Assembly: GCF_002813135.1 (NCBI RefSeq)
Contig: NZ_PHTY01000001.1
Location: 1,173,501-1,237,500, forward strand
Direction of reading: 5' to 3'
DNA from: Ulvibacter sp. MAR_2010_11
GTDB taxonomy: Bacteria; Bacteroidota; Bacteroidia; Flavobacteriales; Flavobacteriaceae
DNA length: 64,000 bases
The position numbers and the translations under genes were made by a program. Below are positions 54,001-62,469 of this stretch, one piece after another (position 1 is the stretch's first letter; each line of letters starts with the position of its first letter). Under the pieces are notes generated by a model. The model was not told where the DNA came from and searched no databases. It worked only from the letters and a program-made list of their open reading frames with translations.

Positions 54001-56605
54001 GACTGTAAGGCGCAACATTTTTTGAAAATACATCTATGGAAAAATCGCCACCACCTTCAAATACCTTGGTTAAAAAAGTAGCTTTCAGCATTCCGGGAGC
54101 CTTCTTGCTTATTTCAAAATTTTCAGAAAAAGATGCAATTCCTTCCGCAGAAAGAGTTGTATTTACCACTGGTATTTCAACCTCATCGAAGGTTCTTATA
54201 GGGTCATTAAAATTGTAATTTTTAAATTTATCGAAGGCCGTATTGGTGGTGCGCAACGTTGCGGTCATTTCAATCTTTAAATTGCGAGCCGGCGCTCCAT
54301 GCAACCAAGAGCCTGTCGCAGTCCCTTTTACAGGCTTACTTGCATCCAGAATCTCGTCTTCAAAATCCAGCTTAATTTTAAGTCGGTTGGGCTTTATAGT
54401 CGCCACTTTTAAATTTTTACTGAAGGAGGCGCCTCCTACACTAATAGTTGCATTCCAATTCCCTGTAGGTGCCGAAGCTTCTGTTTTGATAGGAAAATAA
54501 TAGAAGCCACCACCTGCCTTGGCGATACCTTGCGTGTTTGGTGGAGTGGTATTGGTTGTATTTAGAATGGTACGTTGTACAAGTTTTCCTCTCGCATCTG
54601 TGACTTCCAGTTTTACGGGATGGTTTTTAGGAATCGGGTTGTCGACATCGTCTAGGACGAAGGTAAGGTGAATACTATCTCCCGGGCGATGTACGCCTCT
54701 TTCGGTATATATAAATCCTTTTAAACCTCTTTGCAATTGTTGCCCTGAAATATCGAAATTGCTCAATGAAAGAGCATTCCCATCGGCTAATTTTACATAG
54801 GCGTAATTCTTTCCCCGTTGCGCAATGGCAAAGGCGGCGGTTTTGTCACTGTCAATAAATGTTAGTCCGTCGATTTCGGTGGTGGCAGAGCCCACAAGTT
54901 GTTGCTGATAGTTAAAGAGTTTTATTTTCACACCGCTTTCCGGCTTGGTGGTCAATAAATTTGTCGCTGCAAAATGGTAAGTGCGATTGGTTCCTTTTTT
55001 AACAATGAGTCCTAAATCACTCCCCAAAACGTTGGTGCTTACCACACGATCTTCACCGTAATAGGCTTCATGGCAAGGATTGTCTTGTTGCCGCCAGTTG
55101 TAAGTGTAATTTCGCCATCTGTAAATTTCGTTGTCCCAGTAGCGTTCTTCTCGTTCGTCTTCGTCACCGGTGGCTTGACTACTGTAATCTTCTTCATAAT
55201 AATAATCTTCTTCGTATTCCTCCTCTTCATTATTGTTTGAAGTAGTGCCGGCCGAAGCACAATCGTAAGTGCTGTATTCTTGTTTAAAACTGAGTTCAAT
55301 TCGGTAAAGAGCTCCGGAATCTGCCTTGAAAAATTCGGATAAATTAATGGCATAGGCTTTCCACAGGCCGTTATCGCCTATGGCATTTTCCTGTAAATTG
55401 ATTGTTTTTTTTGCGATACGACGCCCTACTTTTCGGATGTCGTAATAATTGGGATCGTTAAAATCGGCATCCTGCAAAAACTGAAGTATGTTATTTTCGA
55501 AAATCTTAATCACACGCACATCGACAGCAGTAAGATTTACGGCTTCAAAATAGATGGGAGTCGAGGCAGCTTCAGGTAAAATTGTTCCGCTGGAAATAAG
55601 TCGGATGGCAGGTTTTAATTGTTCAAAAGAGACCAATTCCGAAAATTCCTTCTTTAATCCAAAGCCTTCGGTATTTTTAATTCCGTCGAAAACGGTTACC
55701 CGAACGTTTCCAATCACTCTGTTTGGAGGATACACATGCAGCACATTGCCATCGACCTCAAAACGAAGATCGGTGGTGTTTTCAATGGAGACTAATCCGG
55801 CAAAATTCTGATCTTCTTTAAGGGGGTCCGAAAAGTTGATGGACAACGATGCCTGCGGCGATAAGGTGCTTTTTAAATTTACGATCGAGAAGTTATTTTG
55901 CCCCGGAATTTTAAAATTGTTAGTTCCTTTTGTTTTGCTTTTGATGGGTTTTCCATCCCAGCGAATTTCAATCTCGGAATCGTCGATAGCACGCTGAATA
56001 CTGTCTATGGTAAAGTTGAAAAATTTTGCATAGCCTTTATCGGATGTCCATTTTACAGCTACTTTCTTTTTATTCTGAACCACTTCCATAAGTTGTTTCG
56101 CCTTTTCCAGTGGAATTAAATCGGCAGTTTCCAAAACGCCGTCTACGTATTGCCATTTTTTGCTATAAGATTGCAAATTTCCCAGATCGAACTTAAAATT
56201 CGGGGTGATGGTTTTAAAGCTGAAGGTGTAGTTTTTGAATTCTTTTTCGATGTCTTCGTAGAGCTTTTCGAGTTTTACTGTCACGGTATATTCGGTGTCG
56301 GGCTTCAGGTATTCTGAAGGCTGAAAAATAAGGGTGCGACCATTCTCTATGGTTAATTTCCCTTCGGTCCTGGGCGAAATTTTTATGTATTCTGAAGGAA
56401 TTTCCTGAGTGATTTCGAACTGCTCCAGAGGTTTGGATAGTTCAATACGAATAGGAGTTGCGATCGACTGATTTCCGTAGGTATTGTAACTAATATATTC
56501 TTTAAATTTAAATAAGTTGTCGGTTTTTGAAGGTTCATTTTTGTCACTACATGAAGAAATAAGGAGGATAAGCGTGATGGCGAGAAAACGGTGCAGGTTT
56601 TTCAT
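51002..56605 (-). CDS. Bacterial alpha-2-macroglobulin (large lipoprotein)
   Basis: 1867 residues. Lipoprotein signal ending LISSC (Cys19). MG-type domains follow (MG1 region with TVKLEKLYEDI, an MG2 region with HRPGDSIHLTFVLDD), then the alpha-2-macroglobulin middle region (DVFDYVIGAYSG), the thioester motif GCVEQ in YPHGCVEQTTSAAFPQL, the alpha/alpha thioester domain with WSTNYVGHFMLEAK, and a C-terminal receptor-like domain. At about residues 452-490 is a Glu/Tyr/Asp-rich insert (EEEYEEDYYYEED). It is thought to trap attacking proteases in the periplasm and protect the wall with PBP1C. Confidence 0.94.
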   Translation of the reverse strand: MKNLHRFLAITLILLISSCSDKNEPSKTDNLFKFKEYISYNTYGNQSIATPIRIELSKPLEQFEITQEIPSEYIKISPRTEGKLTIENGRTLIFQPSEYLKPDTEYTVTVKLEKLYEDIEKEFKNYTFSFKTITPNFKFDLGNLQSYSKKWQYVDGVLETADLIPLEKAKQLMEVVQNKKKVAVKWTSDKGYAKFFNFTIDSIQRAIDDSEIEIRWDGKPIKSKTKGTNNFKIPGQNNFSIVNLKSTLSPQASLSINFSDPLKEDQNFAGLVSIENTTDLRFEVDGNVLHVYPPNRVIGNVRVTVFDGIKNTEGFGLKKEFSELVSFEQLKPAIRLISSGTILPEAASTPIYFEAVNLTAVDVRVIKIFENNILQFLQDADFNDPNYYDIRKVGRRIAKKTINLQENAIGDNGLWKAYAINLSEFFKADSGALYRIELSFKQEYSTYDCASAGTTSNNNEEEEYEEDYYYEEDYSSQATGDEDEREERYWDNEIYRWRNYTYNWRQQDNPCHEAYYGEDRVVSTNVLGSDLGLIVKKGTNRTYHFAATNLLTTKPESGVKIKLFNYQQQLVGSATTEIDGLTFIDSDKTAAFAIAQRGKNYAYVKLADGNALSLSNFDISGQQLQRGLKGFIYTERGVHRPGDSIHLTFVLDDVDNPIPKNHPVKLEVTDARGKLVQRTILNTTNTTPPNTQGIAKAGGGFYYFPIKTEASAPTGNWNATISVGGASFSKNLKVATIKPNRLKIKLDFEDEILDASKPVKGTATGSWLHGAPARNLKIEMTATLRTTNTAFDKFKNYNFNDPIRTFDEVEIPVVNTTLSAEGIASFSENFEISKKAPGMLKATFLTKVFEGGGDFSIDVFSKNVAPYSHFVGLRSPEAHRYGSYFTDENTVFDVATVDTQGNASGNREVEVKVFRIEWRWWWNRSYDNLSRYESSTVHRPVKEFNLTTNASGKANFTVNIPEGDGGRYLIRVIDKQSGHATGRIAYFYKNWWKAPMDGDAESAKMLVFSADKEKYNVGDEAVISFPSGSEGRALLSVENGTEVLMTKWLETKKGETKATLKITKEMTPNVYVNISLLQPHEQTKNDLPIRLYGVIPMLVEDPSTVLHPKLEMPSVLKPEEKFTVKVSEANNKVMTYTIAVVDEGLLDLTRFETPKIHEAFYTREALGVKTFDVFDYVIGAYSGSVNNIYAIGGGDEAAGAKNRKADRFKPVVKYLGPFELKAGSKASHQITMPNYVGSVRTMLITGTTSKSAYGKTEQTTPVRKPLMVLASLPRKLSPGEKVTLPVTVFAMEKKVKNATVSVKVGDGLRPVNGVSKSISFTEPGEQIVNFEFEVLPSSSIQTVEVKASGNGETASYKVEIDVENPNPITQRTVQYTLSENGNETINFETFGVAGSNGALLEFSTLPPMDFGKRMEYLIQYPHGCVEQTTSAAFPQLFLAEVFDITFDKKKEIQTNVEAAIRKLGTFQNTAGGMSYWPGEGESDPWSTNYVGHFMLEAKQKGYALPITFLSNWLRYQQNTARQWQNNDTRYNSSLEQAYRLYTLALAGQPELAAMNRLRESKNVSNDAKWRLAAAYALAGKKNVAAQIAQTANIDFKPQRYDYYTYGSPFRNRAMALETMVLLEDSKQRETAVSLAKSLSSQQWYSTQETSYALLAMAKMITKNGGKDMELSFTQNGKSTTVKTDRAVAQRDIAIAMGENSVTVSNKKGNVVYVTLVQKGKLPLGDELAEQRNLSIKAEYLDGDGKAMDVSKLRQGTEIIAKVLVTNTSNDYIDNVALTKIFPSGWEIVNTSFTELGGGADGSARYTDIRDDRVNFYFDVQAKKSKTFTVKLNASYLGTYYLPGTQVEAMYDNTYYARNKGIWVVVEK

Positions 56606-56857
56606 AAACGATGGATTTAACGAATTAAAGTTACAAAAAGGGATGCGTAATTTCTACTCCGTTTTTCAATAATGAAAACGGCAGAGGTTAAGACCAAGGT
56701 CGCATATGCGAAAATGCTCAATCTTATTAAAAATTACTAAAGTATTAGGAAAGGTGGTGGCTTTTTGAACGCAGATATAAGGCGTCATCGTATAGAGCAC
56801 TTTAAGATTTATGAAGAGTTTAACAAAACGAGTGATTATATAAGGGAAAAATAATTG

Positions 56858-57163
56858 CTAGAATTTCTCAAATTCATATTCCCGCTCGACTTTGCAGATT
56901 CTTATTTTATACCATTGGTACCATTTAGTCTTTCCCAATTTTTGAGCCTCCAGGTGGTCTAGGTTAGCCTTCCAATTTGAAATAGCCTCCAAATTTTCCC
57001 AATAACTGATGGTGATACCCAATTCGCTTCGGGCGTGTTCAAGTCCTAAATAACCAGGTTGCTTTTCAGCCAGTTTTTCCATTGCTTCTGCCATTGCCGA
57101 ATATCCGGCGGTATCCGGAGTTTGAAGGGAGGTGAAAATTACTGCGTAATAAGGGGTATTCAT
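56858..57163 (-). CDS. Antibiotic biosynthesis monooxygenase (ABM) domain protein
   Basis: 101 residues, ferredoxin-like fold: YYAVIFTSLQTPDTAGYS, then KQPGYLGLEHARSELGITISYWENLEAI, the typical ABM pattern. Some members are quinol or heme monooxygenases; the role here is unknown. Its ATG is 2 nt after the stop of the isoaspartyl-peptidase gene in the minus direction, that is, the peptidase follows it on the same transcript. The gap 56606-56857 upstream of the macroglobulin holds no gene. Confidence 0.82.
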   Translation of the reverse strand: MNTPYYAVIFTSLQTPDTAGYSAMAEAMEKLAEKQPGYLGLEHARSELGITISYWENLEAISNWKANLDHLEAQKLGKTKWYQWYKIRICKVEREYEFEKF

Positions 57164-57165
57164 AT

Positions 57166-58242
57166 TCAGTCTTTATAAATCCCAATTATCAATTCGCCAT
57201 CGGAGTTCATATGGGCCCGGTACATTCCGGCCGTATTGAATTCCATTGCGACATTACCATCTTTATCTATAGAAACAATTCCGCCATCGCCACCCAAGGC
57301 AGGTACTTTTTTCTGAATCACTTCTTTTGCAGCCTCCTGCAAGCTAAGTCCTTTGTATTCCATCAATGCTGAAATATCGTGCGCCACCATGGCTCGGATG
57401 AAAAATTCTCCCCAGCCTGTCGAAGATACTGCACAAGTTGCATTGTTTGCATAGGTGCCGGCGCCTATAATGGGCGCGTCGCCAATACGATTCCATCGTT
57501 TGTTGGTCATCCCACCGGTAGATGTTCCGGCCGCCAGATTGCCGTTCTTGTCCAAGGCAGCACATCCCACGGTTCCGAATTTTGAATCTTTTATAAACGG
57601 ATCGGCAAAAGCCGACTTATTGTCTTTTACGGCTTCCGTTTTTTCTTTTTCCAGAATGCGTTGTAGCGATTGAAATCTGCTTTCAGTAAAGAAATAGGAG
57701 GGATCTACCAATTGGAAACCTTTTTCTATAGCAAATGTTTCGGCGCCCTTACCGCTTAGCATCACATGAGGTGAATCGTTCATTACAGAAAGAGCGAGAT
57801 CAATTGGGTTCTTAATCCGAGTAACTCCTGCAACCGCACCGGCATTTAAGGTAGCACCATCCATGACCGAAGCGTCCAGTTCGTTGGTGCCTTCGTGTGT
57901 AAAGACCGCTCCTTTTCCTGCGTTGAACAACGGGGAATCCTCCATCACATTGATGGTTTTTGTAACTGCTTCCATAGCAGTACCTCCATTTTTCAATATT
58001 TCGTGCCCTACTCTTATTGCTTCTTCCAGCTTGGCTTTATAAGCAGCTTCAAGCGAATCGCTCATATTTTCTTTCAGAATTGTTCCGGCACCCCCGTGAA
58101 TTACAATTCCGAAATTTTCTGCATTTTCTGCATTTTTTATTTCAGATTGGTCCGATTTTGAAGTTTTTTCGGAGGTTTTTTGTGGATTTTCACACCCCAA
58201 AACCAACGAGATCAGGGCAAAAAGTGTTAAAATTTTAGTCAT
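57166..58242 (-). CDS. Isoaspartyl peptidase / L-asparaginase (Ntn hydrolase), lipoprotein
   Basis: 358 residues from the ATG at 58240-58242. Lipoprotein signal MTKILTLFALISLVLGC (Cys17), so it is exported. The autocleavage site is in KFGTVGCAALDKNGN, with the Thr becoming the N-terminal nucleophile, and GGMTNKRWNRIGDAPIIGAG follows, with VIHGGAGTI near the start. It hydrolyses isoaspartyl dipeptides or asparagine. The ABM-domain gene follows 2 nt later on the same strand. Confidence 0.92.
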   Translation of the reverse strand: MTKILTLFALISLVLGCENPQKTSEKTSKSDQSEIKNAENAENFGIVIHGGAGTILKENMSDSLEAAYKAKLEEAIRVGHEILKNGGTAMEAVTKTINVMEDSPLFNAGKGAVFTHEGTNELDASVMDGATLNAGAVAGVTRIKNPIDLALSVMNDSPHVMLSGKGAETFAIEKGFQLVDPSYFFTESRFQSLQRILEKEKTEAVKDNKSAFADPFIKDSKFGTVGCAALDKNGNLAAGTSTGGMTNKRWNRIGDAPIIGAGTYANNATCAVSSTGWGEFFIRAMVAHDISALMEYKGLSLQEAAKEVIQKKVPALGGDGGIVSIDKDGNVAMEFNTAGMYRAHMNSDGELIIGIYKD

Positions 58243-58401
58243 TTGTAATTTTTTTTCTTCCAAACGAAGATAACTTAAAATCCCTTATTTTCCGAAGGTT
58301 TATCAACGAATCGCTGTAGGAAATTTAAGCAAAAAGTATTCTTAAAATCGATTAAATGCATTAAATATTCGATGAAATGCAAAATATGTAAGAATTTTTT
58401 A

Positions 58402-58409
58402 TATATTTG
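58402..58409 (+). promoter_or_regulatory. Putative -7 box of the CAP-domain gene
   Basis: TATATTTG, 38 nt before the CAP-gene ATG. No convincing -33 TTG. Confidence 0.4.
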
Positions 58410-58447
58410 AACCTGCATCATGCCCCAAATTTGATGCCCCCGTAATT

Positions 58448-58951
58448 ATGAACCTACTTAGAACCGGCCTATTGGCCATGGCCTTGATGAGCCTCGTTAC
58501 CTCCTGTCAAAAAGACGAAGGAGTTGCTCCGGAAACAGCAAATTACACAATTGATCTTAATCTTGCTCAGGAAACCGATTGGCAAATGGCCAATGAAATT
58601 CTGGTGCTTGTCAATGAGCACAGAGCTTCAATAGGGCTTTCAGCAATCGCAAAAGATCAACAATATGCTTCAGCATACGCAGTAGATCACACACAGTATA
58701 TGATTGATCTTAAAAAAATAAGTCATGACAATTTTGGAATTCGTTCTCAAGCTTTAAAGCAAAGAGGAGCCGAAGTAGTTGCCGAAAATGTCGCATTTGG
58801 TTATGCTACAGCCGAAGCGGTTGTTACTGCTTGGTTACATAGTGATGGCCATAAAGGAATTATAGAAGGTAATTATACGCATTCAGGCTTTGGAATTATG
58901 AAAAGCCCCGAGGGTACTTATTACTTTACGCAACTATTCTATAGAAAGTAA
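58448..58951 (+). CDS. CAP/SCP-domain lipoprotein
   Basis: 167 residues. Lipoprotein signal MNLLRTGLLAMALMSLVTSC (Cys20). CAP domain with VLVNEHRASIGLSAI, a His in YAVDHTQYM, SHDNFGIRSQALKQRG, AENVAFGYATAEAVVTAW, and HSDGHKGIIEGNYTHSGFGI. This is the short bacterial CAP form found in secreted or lipid-anchored proteins. The molecular function is unknown; lipid binding or proteolysis has been proposed for others. Confidence 0.9.
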   Translation: MNLLRTGLLAMALMSLVTSCQKDEGVAPETANYTIDLNLAQETDWQMANEILVLVNEHRASIGLSAIAKDQQYASAYAVDHTQYMIDLKKISHDNFGIRSQALKQRGAEVVAENVAFGYATAEAVVTAWLHSDGHKGIIEGNYTHSGFGIMKSPEGTYYFTQLFYRK

Positions 58952-59014
58952 TACTACACAAGACTTTTTCTTTTAAAGCTTTTGCCGTATTTTTATAAAC
59001 CTAAAAATACGGCA

Positions 59015-59554
59015 ATGGCTATTCAGGAACCTTTCAACTTAAACAAGTGGGTAGAACAAAATCGCGACTTGTTAAAACCTCCGGTGGGAAATAAAAATCT
59101 GTATAAAGATGCAGGTGATTATATTGTGATGATCGTGGCCGGTCCTAACGCCCGAAAGGATTATCACTACAACGAAACCGAAGAATTATTCTACCAATTG
59201 GAAGGTGAAATAGAAGTTCACGTACAAGACGAAGGGAAAAAACGAACCATAAAATTGGGTCCGGGCGACATGTATTTACATCCTGCAAAAGTTCCGCATT
59301 CGCCGGTGCGTAAGGACAATTCAATAGGATTGGTTGTCGAATTGAAGCGTGCTGCTTCGGGAGCCAAAGACGGTCTCCTGTGGTTTTGCGACAATTGCAA
59401 CAACAAATTGTACGAGGTGTATTTTCCACTGGAAGACATCGAAAGGGATTTCCTGAAACATTTCAAAATTTTCTACGGAAGCAAAGAGCATCGTACTTGC
59501 AATAAGTGCGGCACTGTAATGGAAGCTGATCCGCGGTTTACGGCCGACTCATAA
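59015..59554 (+). CDS. 3-hydroxyanthranilate 3,4-dioxygenase
   Basis: 179 residues from the ATG at 59015; a TTG at 58982 gives an extension the family does not have. Cupin Fe ligands are His and Glu in DYHYNETEELFYQLEGE and His in HPAKVPHSPV. The C-terminal rubredoxin-like metal site is formed by FCDNCNN and CNKCG, as in the bacterial homodimeric enzyme. It opens 3-hydroxyanthranilate in tryptophan breakdown by the kynurenine route. No other kynurenine gene lies in the window, but an aldehyde dehydrogenase follows. Confidence 0.94.
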   Translation: MAIQEPFNLNKWVEQNRDLLKPPVGNKNLYKDAGDYIVMIVAGPNARKDYHYNETEELFYQLEGEIEVHVQDEGKKRTIKLGPGDMYLHPAKVPHSPVRKDNSIGLVVELKRAASGAKDGLLWFCDNCNNKLYEVYFPLEDIERDFLKHFKIFYGSKEHRTCNKCGTVMEADPRFTADS

Positions 59555-59667
59555 TTTTCCCGGATAACAAACACATTTCCGAAAGACATTCGGATTCATT
59601 TCAAATTCTTCTCAGTATTACGTACCTTCGCAGCTCAATAATTCGCGAATAAAAACACTCTATATTT

Positions 59668-61221
59668 ATGTCAACTGTAGCAACATCCTTTGGGATCGAA
59701 GAAGCACTTCAACAACTGGGAATCAAAGACCTTAATCAAGGAACTTCCACCGGAAACGATTGGTTTTCCAACGGTCCCGAAATCGCTTCCTATTCTCCCG
59801 TAGATGGAAAATTAATAGGAAAAGTAACCACCACTTCAAAAGAAGATTACGAAAAAGTAATGCAGAAGGCAACTTCCGCTTTTAAGAGCTGGAGAGTAAC
59901 ACCAGCCCCACTTCGCGGGGAAGTAGTGCGTCAATTCGGAGATGAATTAAGAAGATTAAAAGAACCTCTTGGAAAATTGGTTTCTTACGAAATGGGAAAA
60001 AGTTACCAGGAAGGCCTGGGAGAAGTTCAGGAAATGATCGATATCTGTGATTTTGCAGTGGGTCTTTCCAGACAATTGCACGGTTTGACCATGCACTCAG
60101 AGCGTCCCGGCCATAGAATGTATGAACAATATCACCCTTTAGGAGTGGTTGGAATTATTTCGGCGTTTAATTTTCCGGTAGCCGTTTGGGCATGGAATAC
60201 TGCCTTGGCCTGGATTTGTGGCGATGTATGTGTTTGGAAGCCTTCTGAGAAAGCTCCATTATGCGGAGTTGCTTGTCAGAAAATTGCTGCCAAAGTATTT
60301 GCAGACAACAATCTCCCCGAAGGTATTTCCTGTTTGGTAAACGGTGATTATAAGGTAGGAGAATATATGACTACCGACAAGCGTGTTCCCTTAATTTCAG
60401 CAACAGGATCTACTCGTATGGGTAAGATTGTGGGAAGAACTGTAGGAGAACGTTTGGGGAAATCCTTATTGGAATTGGGTGGAAACAATGCCATCATTGT
60501 AACTCCCGATGCCGATATAAAAATGACCGTTATTGGCGCTGTTTTTGGAGCGGTGGGAACTGCCGGACAGCGTTGTACCTCAACTCGTCGATTGATTATT
60601 CACGAAAGTATTTACGATAAGGTAAAGGAAGCGGTTGTTTCAGCCTATGGTCAGTTGCGAATTGGGAATCCCTTAGACGAAAACAATCACGTTGGACCGC
60701 TTATCGATAAGGATGCGGTACGTATGTATGAAAGTGCCTTGGAAAAAGTGGTTGCCGAAGGCGGAAATATCGTCGTTGAAGGCGGTGTGTTGAGCGGTGA
60801 AGGTTATGAAAGCGGATGTTATGTGAAACCTGCGATTGCTGAAGCAAAAAACAGCTTCGAAATTGTACAACACGAAACCTTTGCCCCGGTGCTTTATTTG
60901 CTGAAATACAGCGGAACGGTTGAAGACGCCTTGGAACTTCAAAACGGGGTAAATCAAGGTTTATCTTCTGCAATTATGACGAATAATCTACGCGAAGCCG
61001 AACGATTCTTATCGGTTGCGGGAAGCGACTGTGGAATCGCAAACGTAAATATTGGAACTTCAGGTGCCGAAATTGGAGGCGCTTTTGGAGGAGAAAAAGA
61101 AACCGGCGGCGGACGCGAAAGCGGAAGTGATGCCTGGAAAGTATATATGAGAAGACAAACAAATACAATAAACTATACGACCGAGTTGCCTTTGGCACAA
61201 GGAATCAAGTTTGATTTGTAG
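59668..61221 (+). CDS. Aldehyde dehydrogenase, ALDH7 (antiquitin-like)
   Basis: 517 residues. PLGVVGIISAFNFPVAVWAW is the ALDH7 signature. The catalytic Glu is in LGKSLLELGGNNA, the catalytic Cys in GTAGQRCTSTRR. ALDH7 enzymes oxidise alpha-aminoadipate semialdehyde in lysine breakdown. Its closeness to 3-hydroxyanthranilate dioxygenase could mean it acts in amino-acid catabolism generally. Separate promoter seems likely because 113 bp lie between the two genes. Confidence 0.92.
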   Translation: MSTVATSFGIEEALQQLGIKDLNQGTSTGNDWFSNGPEIASYSPVDGKLIGKVTTTSKEDYEKVMQKATSAFKSWRVTPAPLRGEVVRQFGDELRRLKEPLGKLVSYEMGKSYQEGLGEVQEMIDICDFAVGLSRQLHGLTMHSERPGHRMYEQYHPLGVVGIISAFNFPVAVWAWNTALAWICGDVCVWKPSEKAPLCGVACQKIAAKVFADNNLPEGISCLVNGDYKVGEYMTTDKRVPLISATGSTRMGKIVGRTVGERLGKSLLELGGNNAIIVTPDADIKMTVIGAVFGAVGTAGQRCTSTRRLIIHESIYDKVKEAVVSAYGQLRIGNPLDENNHVGPLIDKDAVRMYESALEKVVAEGGNIVVEGGVLSGEGYESGCYVKPAIAEAKNSFEIVQHETFAPVLYLLKYSGTVEDALELQNGVNQGLSSAIMTNNLREAERFLSVAGSDCGIANVNIGTSGAEIGGAFGGEKETGGGRESGSDAWKVYMRRQTNTINYTTELPLAQGIKFDL

Positions 61222-61236
61222 ACATTAAATATTTTT

Positions 61237-61283
61237 GGGCATTGAGCGGAGCCTGCCTACCGTTAGGCAGGGACGAAATGCCC
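61237..61283. repeat. REP-like nested palindrome
   Basis: Outer arms GGGCAT (61237-61242) / ATGCCC (61278-61283) enclose GAGCGGAG and ACGAAATG; inner arms CCTGCCTA (61252-61259) / TAGGCAGG (61264-61271). The phrase GCATTGAGC...GGACGAAATG also occurs in each 236-bp unit of element 1. Confidence 0.75.
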
Positions 61284-61300
61284 GAGTGTTAATTGTATAA

Positions 61301-61324
61301 AAACCGCTTCAACCGAAGCGGTTT
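61301..61324 (+). terminator. Terminator downstream of the ALDH7 gene
   Basis: AAACCGCTTC-AACC-GAAGCGGTTT followed by further T. Perfect 10-bp stem 80 bp after the stop. Confidence 0.9.
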
Positions 61325-61372
61325 TTTTTTAAATACGTTTTTATTCAGAAATACGTTTTATCAATAAAAAAG

Positions 61373-61747
61373 ATGCGACAGCTAAGTTTTCTATTAATTC
61401 TGGCAGTGATATGCTCCTGCAATAAAAACAACAATGACGACGGTGCTATTTTTTGTACCGAAGAATTTGTATACGGACTCCAGGTAACCGTTCGGGATGC
61501 CAATACTTCGGCTGTATTGACAGCCGGGGAAGTTACCGTAACCGTAACCGATGGAAACTATTCGGAAACATTAGAATTTTTCGACACCGTTTTTTTGGGA
61601 GCCGGAGAACGTGCAGGAAACTATATAATTACTATTTCCGGAAGCAACTATCAAACTTTTAACAGCAATACAGTTACGGTTTCACGTACAGAAGACGATT
61701 GTCATGTAATTACTGAAGTTTTGGCCTTTACGGTGCAACCCAATTAA
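61373..61747 (+). CDS. Small lipoprotein, unknown
   Basis: 124 residues. Lipoprotein signal MRQLSFLLILAVICSC (Cys16) then NKNNNDDG. The mature part looks like one beta-sandwich (carboxypeptidase-regulatory or Ig-like: GLQVTVRDANTSAVLTAGEV, NYIITISGSNYQTF) with two spaced Cys (CTEE, DDCH) that might form a disulfide. I do not recognise a family. Its 3' end overlaps the phosphatase gene by 4 bp on the other strand. Confidence 0.75.
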   Translation: MRQLSFLLILAVICSCNKNNNDDGAIFCTEEFVYGLQVTVRDANTSAVLTAGEVTVTVTDGNYSETLEFFDTVFLGAGERAGNYIITISGSNYQTFNSNTVTVSRTEDDCHVITEVLAFTVQPN

Positions 61748-62469
61748 TTTCTTCCCTGCTCTTCGGGGTATAATTTCCAAACCGGATCGCTTTGCCAAAA
61801 TTCTTTGGTGTCCACATCCATAATGGTGAGGGGTCCTTTAAACGCAGCTCCGGTATCTACATTCCAAACGTTTGCAAAATTAGCGGGCGTGGTTTTTCCA
61901 ATTCTGGTAACCGGAGTATGCCCTATAACTATTTCATGAAAAAGCTTTAAACGCTGTGGATAGGTTTCCTCATTGTATGAAAGATCGCTGTCCATTGAAC
62001 ACACCATTTCCCAAAGTGTCCGGTCCCAATACACCAGATTGGGAAAGTATTCGTGCTGAGGTCCGTGCATATTGGTAAACCCGGCGTGCACAAACAATCG
62101 GTTTTCGGAATCGATATAATAATTTTCAAGTCCTTCCAGAAACTGTATGTGTTTTTCGATTGCTGCTTCAGAAAGAGTTGCATAGCTCTCCTTGGTTGCT
62201 GCGCCACCATGAGCAAGCCACATTGGATTGTTAATCTTTTCCTTCAGAAAGGGATACAATAATTCCTCATGATTTCCACGTAGAAAGATGCAGTGGTATT
62301 TTTCAGAAAAATTTATCAAAAACGAAATGGTTTCCGAAGATTCACCCCAACCATCTACATAATCACCTACGAAGATAAAGGTATCTTCCCGGGTGTAATT
62401 TACCCGTCCCAAAACCTGCTGTAAAGCTCTTAATCCGCCGTGTATGTCACCAACTACCAGTGTTCTCAT
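61744..62469 (-). CDS. PPP-type serine/threonine or diadenosine-tetraphosphate phosphatase
   Basis: 241 residues. Motifs GDIHGGLRALQQVL, VGDYVDGWGESS and FLRGNHEELLYP form the PPP metal core; later His are in WLAHGG, LFVHAGF and EIVIGHTPVT. It is either a protein phosphatase or an ApaH-like nucleotide phosphatase. Its ATG overlaps the stop of the upstream zinc-ribbon gene by one base at 62469, so they are co-transcribed. Confidence 0.9.
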   Translation of the reverse strand: MRTLVVGDIHGGLRALQQVLGRVNYTREDTFIFVGDYVDGWGESSETISFLINFSEKYHCIFLRGNHEELLYPFLKEKINNPMWLAHGGAATKESYATLSEAAIEKHIQFLEGLENYYIDSENRLFVHAGFTNMHGPQHEYFPNLVYWDRTLWEMVCSMDSDLSYNEETYPQRLKLFHEIVIGHTPVTRIGKTTPANFANVWNVDTGAAFKGPLTIMDVDTKEFWQSDPVWKLYPEEQGRN

